Below, piece by piece: positions 61,400-64,000 of a stretch of 64,000 bases of DNA. The stretch is from Trichuris trichiura (Eukaryota > Nematoda > Enoplea > Trichinellida > Trichuridae). Location: assembly GCA_037903355.1 (NCBI GenBank), contig JBAJFE010000004.1, positions 3,162,001 to 3,226,000 of the forward strand. Direction: 5' to 3'. The notes under the pieces were generated by a model. It was given only the letters and a program-made list of their open reading frames with translations, was not told where the DNA came from and ran no database searches. Each line of letters begins with the position of its first letter. Positions within the stretch are counted from its first letter, which is position 1. Position numbers and translations under genes: made by a program.

Positions 61400-62185
61400 G
61401 AACCACGTCATTTTTAACATGTAATGCCCCGCAAACCGCTGGCTTGTGAAAGAAGAAGAATTGCAAATATAAATCTAAGCTTCACTGACCTTTCCTGTCG
61501 ACAAAAAATAACAATTCTGGATAAGCCCATACGCATGTGCTGCGGACATTTTGATTGTCCGTATTTCCTGTGTCACTTTTTTGAGAAGGATACAGCACAT
61601 GATATTTGAAAGGAAAACAGTGACATGATGGTGCGCAGGAAACAAAATTTTTTAACGGAATGTCAAAGCATGAACAGCAACGTAATGATGAAGCAACTTT
61701 CTAATTTTTGAACAAATTTGCTTACATGTACTTATTTAGTTTTTCATTCCCATCCTGGGAAGAAAGAAGGAGCGCTACAGTTAGAGGGCAGCATAAATCT
61801 AAGCTTATTCTGCCTTCTACCATTGCAGCTCAATTAGGGCAGTTTCCGAGAAGTGAGTGGATGAGACAACAGAGTGATTGCAAGTAAAGTATTCAGAAAT
61901 TATGATAACGACCAAAGTTTACCTTGACGATGTATTAACAATGTCTGTTATTAATAATAAAGTTTTCTGTCTACGTTTCAAAGAATGAATAGGTTATGCT
62001 GTTTAAATTAATAAAGACTTACAAAAGATCTTTTTTTTGAACAAAACTGGGCAGACGATCCTATTGAAGCAGTAATTTCTGTGAATAATTATACGAGGCG
62101 TTGATGAATCAACTGTAGCTTGAATCTACAGAAGAATCCCTTCGTTTAGCGGACAGATTTCTTAGTAAAGCATAAAAACCATGTC
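61400..62185. other. Spacer between tRNA copies 10 and 11
   Basis: The frame at 61424-61609 is unsupported. No match to the other spacers was seen. Confidence 0.35.
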
Positions 62186-62257
62186 GGGGGTATAGCTCAG
62201 TGGTAGAGCATTCGACTGCAGATCGAGAGGTCCCCAGTTCAAACCTGGGTGCCCCCT
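62186..62257 (+). tRNA. tRNA-Cys(GCA), copy 11
   Basis: Consensus sequence. Its immediate 5' flank (CATAAAAAC) is shared with copy 12. Confidence 0.96.
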
Positions 62258-62878
62258 TGTATATACATTAGTCTTACGCGACTTACCATTTTATCGAGAC
62301 CGGTTAAAAGAACTCGGAGCATACCTCCAATCTTGACTACTACATTGAAGTTTGCTGATTTTTTCTTGCCGTGATGTCGTACAGGGTAAGCTGCCAAATG
62401 GGTCAAGTTGTACTTTTGGAAAAGCTTTTTGGGTTATTAGGTGACTTGATGCAAAAATATTGTGTTTCTACGGCTAAGATCTTTGAAAATATTGTAGATG
62501 AGAGCCTGATGTACAGGATATTGCTATTATGTTTGAATTAGAACTACTATTGGAAAAACGTTTAAAAGAGAGCAGTGCTATGAGCAATTATGCACAGTTC
62601 GCTTTTGCATTTGCACTTCGGCACCTTATAGAGATGACGTCGAACCATTTGTTTGCCATATTGCGGTTAATTAGATCGTTCACGCTCGCATGAGAAAATA
62701 TTGCACTCATTTGACAATGAAGCATTGATGCATTATGTTCTAAAAATAAAAGAATTACATTAAATATCAACGAGTAGATGAAACGCCTCATGAATTTGTC
62801 CATACCTTTTTAGTGGTGTTAATAGATGTGTTATTGTCATCCTGCTTTCCCAACCACTAAGCTTGTCATAAAAACATT
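62258..62878. other. Spacer between tRNA copies 11 and 12
   Basis: No gene supported; the minus frame 62588-62803 has no motif. Confidence 0.35.
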
Positions 62879-62950
62879 GGGGGTATAGCTCAGTGGTAGA
62901 GCATTCGACTGCAGATCGAGAGGTCCCCAGTTCAAACCTGGGTGCCCCCT
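62879..62950 (+). tRNA. tRNA-Cys(GCA), copy 12
   Basis: Consensus sequence although its 3' flank has diverged strongly from that of copy 9. Confidence 0.96.
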
Positions 62951-64000
62951 AAAGAAATAAATGTTGCCCGTGGACGATGTTTGGAACATAGGTCTGCCAG
63001 GAGGGATCGACTGGAATACTTTTACCTTAATGATGGAAAATGAGCTAGAGTATTCACAGAACGTACGTTTTCAGCATTCTGAAAGACACTTCAACCAAAT
63101 GCGCTTTGTTAACAAGCCAGAATAATGAGGCTAAAACAAGCGGATGCAAGACCATACCTTCAGCTAAGCAATACATCTAAAGTGAGGTCTGAACATAAGA
63201 CTAAGTGAACACATTGCTGCAGTGCTTAATGCTCGTGATGACAAAATCATTTAATATGGTGCTTACGTGCATAGAGCAAGGTGGTATTACTAACATTCAT
63301 GAATAAATAGCTTGAGTTTTTAAAACACCCTCGAAAGACGTGACTACACCGTTAGCTTTCTGCAAGACTTGTACTTGCCATCTCTGTAAAAATGCAACTT
63401 TTGTAGATCAGCAATAGGCATCGTATATACATTCCTACACTACTAATATCAGTCAACCAATATGAAGAACAAAATGTTCCTATTATGAAACTGGCCGTCT
63501 TGAAGGTATTATTATGCGGTTAATTGTTCTACATGTTTTAGGGTTTTCGTGGAGCAGAATTATTTAAGTTGTAATTTTATGATACAAAAATAAAGTATAC
63601 AGTTTGTAAATGACCTTTGCCTTTGAAATGTTTACCCCATTAAGTGACATGAACACGGGATGTTTCATAACAGGATAATGTTTCGTGGTTTTGGTAGGTC
63701 TTCTACGGCTCTTCCCGTTTATTTTGTCTGTGCTGGTCTCTGTAATTGAACGAAACAACTGCTCTACCAACGGATGGATGAGCCGTTATTAAGAAAAACT
63801 GTACAGGTATCAATGCACTCAACTTTTAGTTTCAAAGCTTTCGGAACGCTCTACTTTCGTCGTCAGTGAGTTGGAGGAGCTCTGAAAATGAAACGGAAAA
63901 GCCGTACAAGACCTACTAAAAGCATTAAGTGACATGGCCATATTGGCGTAGGAATACTTTTTACCCCTGTAACAAAGGTAAGCTGAAGTCTTGATGAATT
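62951..64000 (+). repeat. Diverged copy of the tRNA spacer 60257-61300
   Basis: Collinear with the sequence after tRNA copy 9 in the same orientation, with many substitutions and indels; for example GCTCGTGAT, ATTTAATATG and ATTAAGTG blocks recur in order. It lacks the microsatellite. No gene seen. Confidence 0.75.

Noticed and set aside
55855..62950. Regularly spaced identical 72-base units resembling a CRISPR-like array
   Set aside because: The units fold as tRNA-Cys, occur on both strands with about 1-kb spacers, and the genome is eukaryotic.

Overview
The window is eukaryotic. Genes are split by GT-AG introns, many only 50-110 bases long. There are nuclear tRNA genes without an encoded CCA, a Penelope-like retroelement, and short interstitial tracts of GCCTAA, the nematode telomere unit. 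Gene content (RagA, GCP4, PNPO, NDUFA9, pyroglutamyl peptidase, long-chain acyl-CoA synthetase, a Polycomb RING protein) and compact introns suggest a nematode. A Trichuris/Trichinella-like clade I worm is my inference, not proven here.

Left part (1-31.4 kb): ordinary housekeeping genes, rebuilt here exon by exon. In order: two tandem type II membrane glycosyltransferase-like paralogues (first truncated by the window edge), RagA GTPase (-), a decayed Penelope-like element, GCP4 (-), PNPO, NDUFA9 (- , ten exons), pyroglutamyl peptidase I (four exons), ACSL (three exons), a small secreted four-cysteine protein gene (gene A, -, six exons), and a RING1/RNF2 homologue (- , five exons, RING plus RAWUL).

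Middle part (32.7-51.2 kb): a tandem duplication whose units both begin and end at tRNA-Cys(GCA) genes. Each unit carries a large micro-exon gene on the + strand (genes C and D). One signal-peptide exon is followed by dozens of 24-81 base exons, all phase 0 from exon 2 onward. They encode a secreted Glu/Lys/Pro/Gln-rich repeat protein, and a 393-base last exon encodes a conserved C-terminus. I count 28 exons (644 aa) in C and 36 exons (794 aa) in D. D has one more three-exon cassette and a five-exon block missing from C, and a 1.27-kb transposon sits in its first intron. C has lost one splice donor and the AATAAA signal. This micro-exon pair is the most novel feature of the window.

Right part (51.2-64 kb): a paralogue of gene A (gene B, -, six exons, three of the internal exons and the last exon identical in length) and then nine more tRNA-Cys copies. 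Six of these lie in a 2.2-kb inverted repeat whose arms start and stop at tRNA genes. Two copies are damaged. The twelve tRNA copies are nearly identical although their flanks diverge, and every large rearrangement here has its breakpoint at a tRNA-Cys gene. tRNA-driven recombination therefore appears to have shaped the secreted-protein locus.

All gene models are hand-spliced from the sequence. Family names rest on recognised motifs, not on a database search.
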